From NCBI GenBank assembly GCA_033875255.1, contig JAWZSN010000002.1, positions 233,283-297,282 on the forward strand: DNA of 64,000 nucleotides. The letters run 5' to 3'. The translations under genes and the position numbers were made by a program. Of this stretch, positions 63,875-64,000 are shown in pieces. This stretch comes from Marinimicrococcus sp033875255 (GTDB lineage Bacteria; Pseudomonadota; Alphaproteobacteria; Geminicoccales; Geminicoccaceae). The notes under the pieces are model-generated. The model ran no database searches and was not told the DNA's origin. It was given only the letters and a program-made list of their open reading frames with translations. Positions within the stretch are counted from its first letter, which is position 1; each line of letters begins with the position of its first letter.

Positions 63875-64000
63875 TGCTCTTTGACATCGTGATTGTTGAT
63901 GTAGAGGGGATGTGCAGGCGGCGGCTGGGAAGCCTGCCGTGAGCGCATCTTCGAGAGGTGTGGTAGCGACCTGTCTGGTCCGGTTTCGATCGGATCGTTG
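63875..64000 (+). other. rRNA operon leader with boxA; 16S rRNA expected beyond the window
   Basis: TGCTCTTTGACA at 63875-63886 matches the boxA antitermination element (TGCTCTTTAACA) that precedes 16S rRNA genes. The downstream GTGATTGTTGATGTAGAGGG resembles alphaproteobacterial 16S leaders. No 16S 5' sequence (AGAGTTTGATC-like) is reached before the window ends, so only the leader is annotated. The leader lies head-to-head with the M23 peptidase gene. Confidence 0.7.

Overview
The window is about 64 kb of very GC-rich chromosomal DNA from a free-living or rhizosphere-type alphaproteobacterium, plausibly of the Rhodospirillales/Geminicoccaceae kind. That placement is an inference. It rests on dense ATGA/GTGA-overlapped operons, many ABC and TRAP uptake systems, a phnCDEE phosphonate cluster, FCD-GntR regulation and the leader of an rRNA operon at the right edge. 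No transposase, integrase, CRISPR array or tRNA was seen. The first gene is cut by the left edge.

Layout from left to right. 1-965: end of a Bcr/CflA-type drug exporter. 973-5828 (minus): phosphonate uptake and salvage operon phnC-D-E-E-hexapeptide transferase-phnN behind a Pho box. 5999-10036 (plus): TRAP transporter dctPQM plus a mandelate-racemase-like enolase-superfamily enzyme. 9993-13023 (minus): unknown TIM-barrel-like protein, SDR dehydrogenase and a GntR regulator with two winged helices. 13122-16136 (plus): ABC sugar importer without its ATPase. 16191-20558: a decayed RTX fragment and three RTX-repeat paralogues. 20625-26338 (minus): peptide-type ABC importer with a fused double ATPase and a small secreted protein. 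26551-27561: flippase-like membrane protein.

28020-34849 is a DSF-type quorum-sensing locus: rpfF behind a very AT-rich island, and, divergently placed, an RpfC-type hybrid kinase next to a REC-PAS-GGDEF-EAL regulator. A probable small RNA gene (35219-35320, minus) and a NUDIX hydrolase follow. 35834-40093 (minus) is a ribose/fructose-type sugar ABC importer with a Gfo/Idh/MocA dehydrogenase. 40297-48204 (plus) is a catabolic operon: ABC importer (no ATPase), a two-subunit N,N-dimethylformamidase-like iron amidohydrolase, and a two-subunit GMC flavoprotein dehydrogenase. It looks like uptake, amide hydrolysis and oxidation of one unknown amide.

48215-52221 (minus): degenerate nuclease-like protein, glyA, a Sel1-repeat protein and an RraA-family aldolase-like protein. 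52392-57477 (plus): type II secretion pseudopilin/platform genes (N/C-like, G, H, I, J, K, L, M) without D, E, F or the prepilin peptidase. 57478-57919: a gene-free stretch with a promoter-like sequence and five successive hairpins. Then a cupin, an SDR, clpB and a divergent M23 endopeptidase. The last 250 bases hold an rRNA-operon promoter and boxA, so 16S rRNA should begin just beyond the window.

All gene names come from motif and family recognition by eye. No database search was run. Start sites were chosen from Shine-Dalgarno-like sequences and overlaps, and several are flagged as uncertain.
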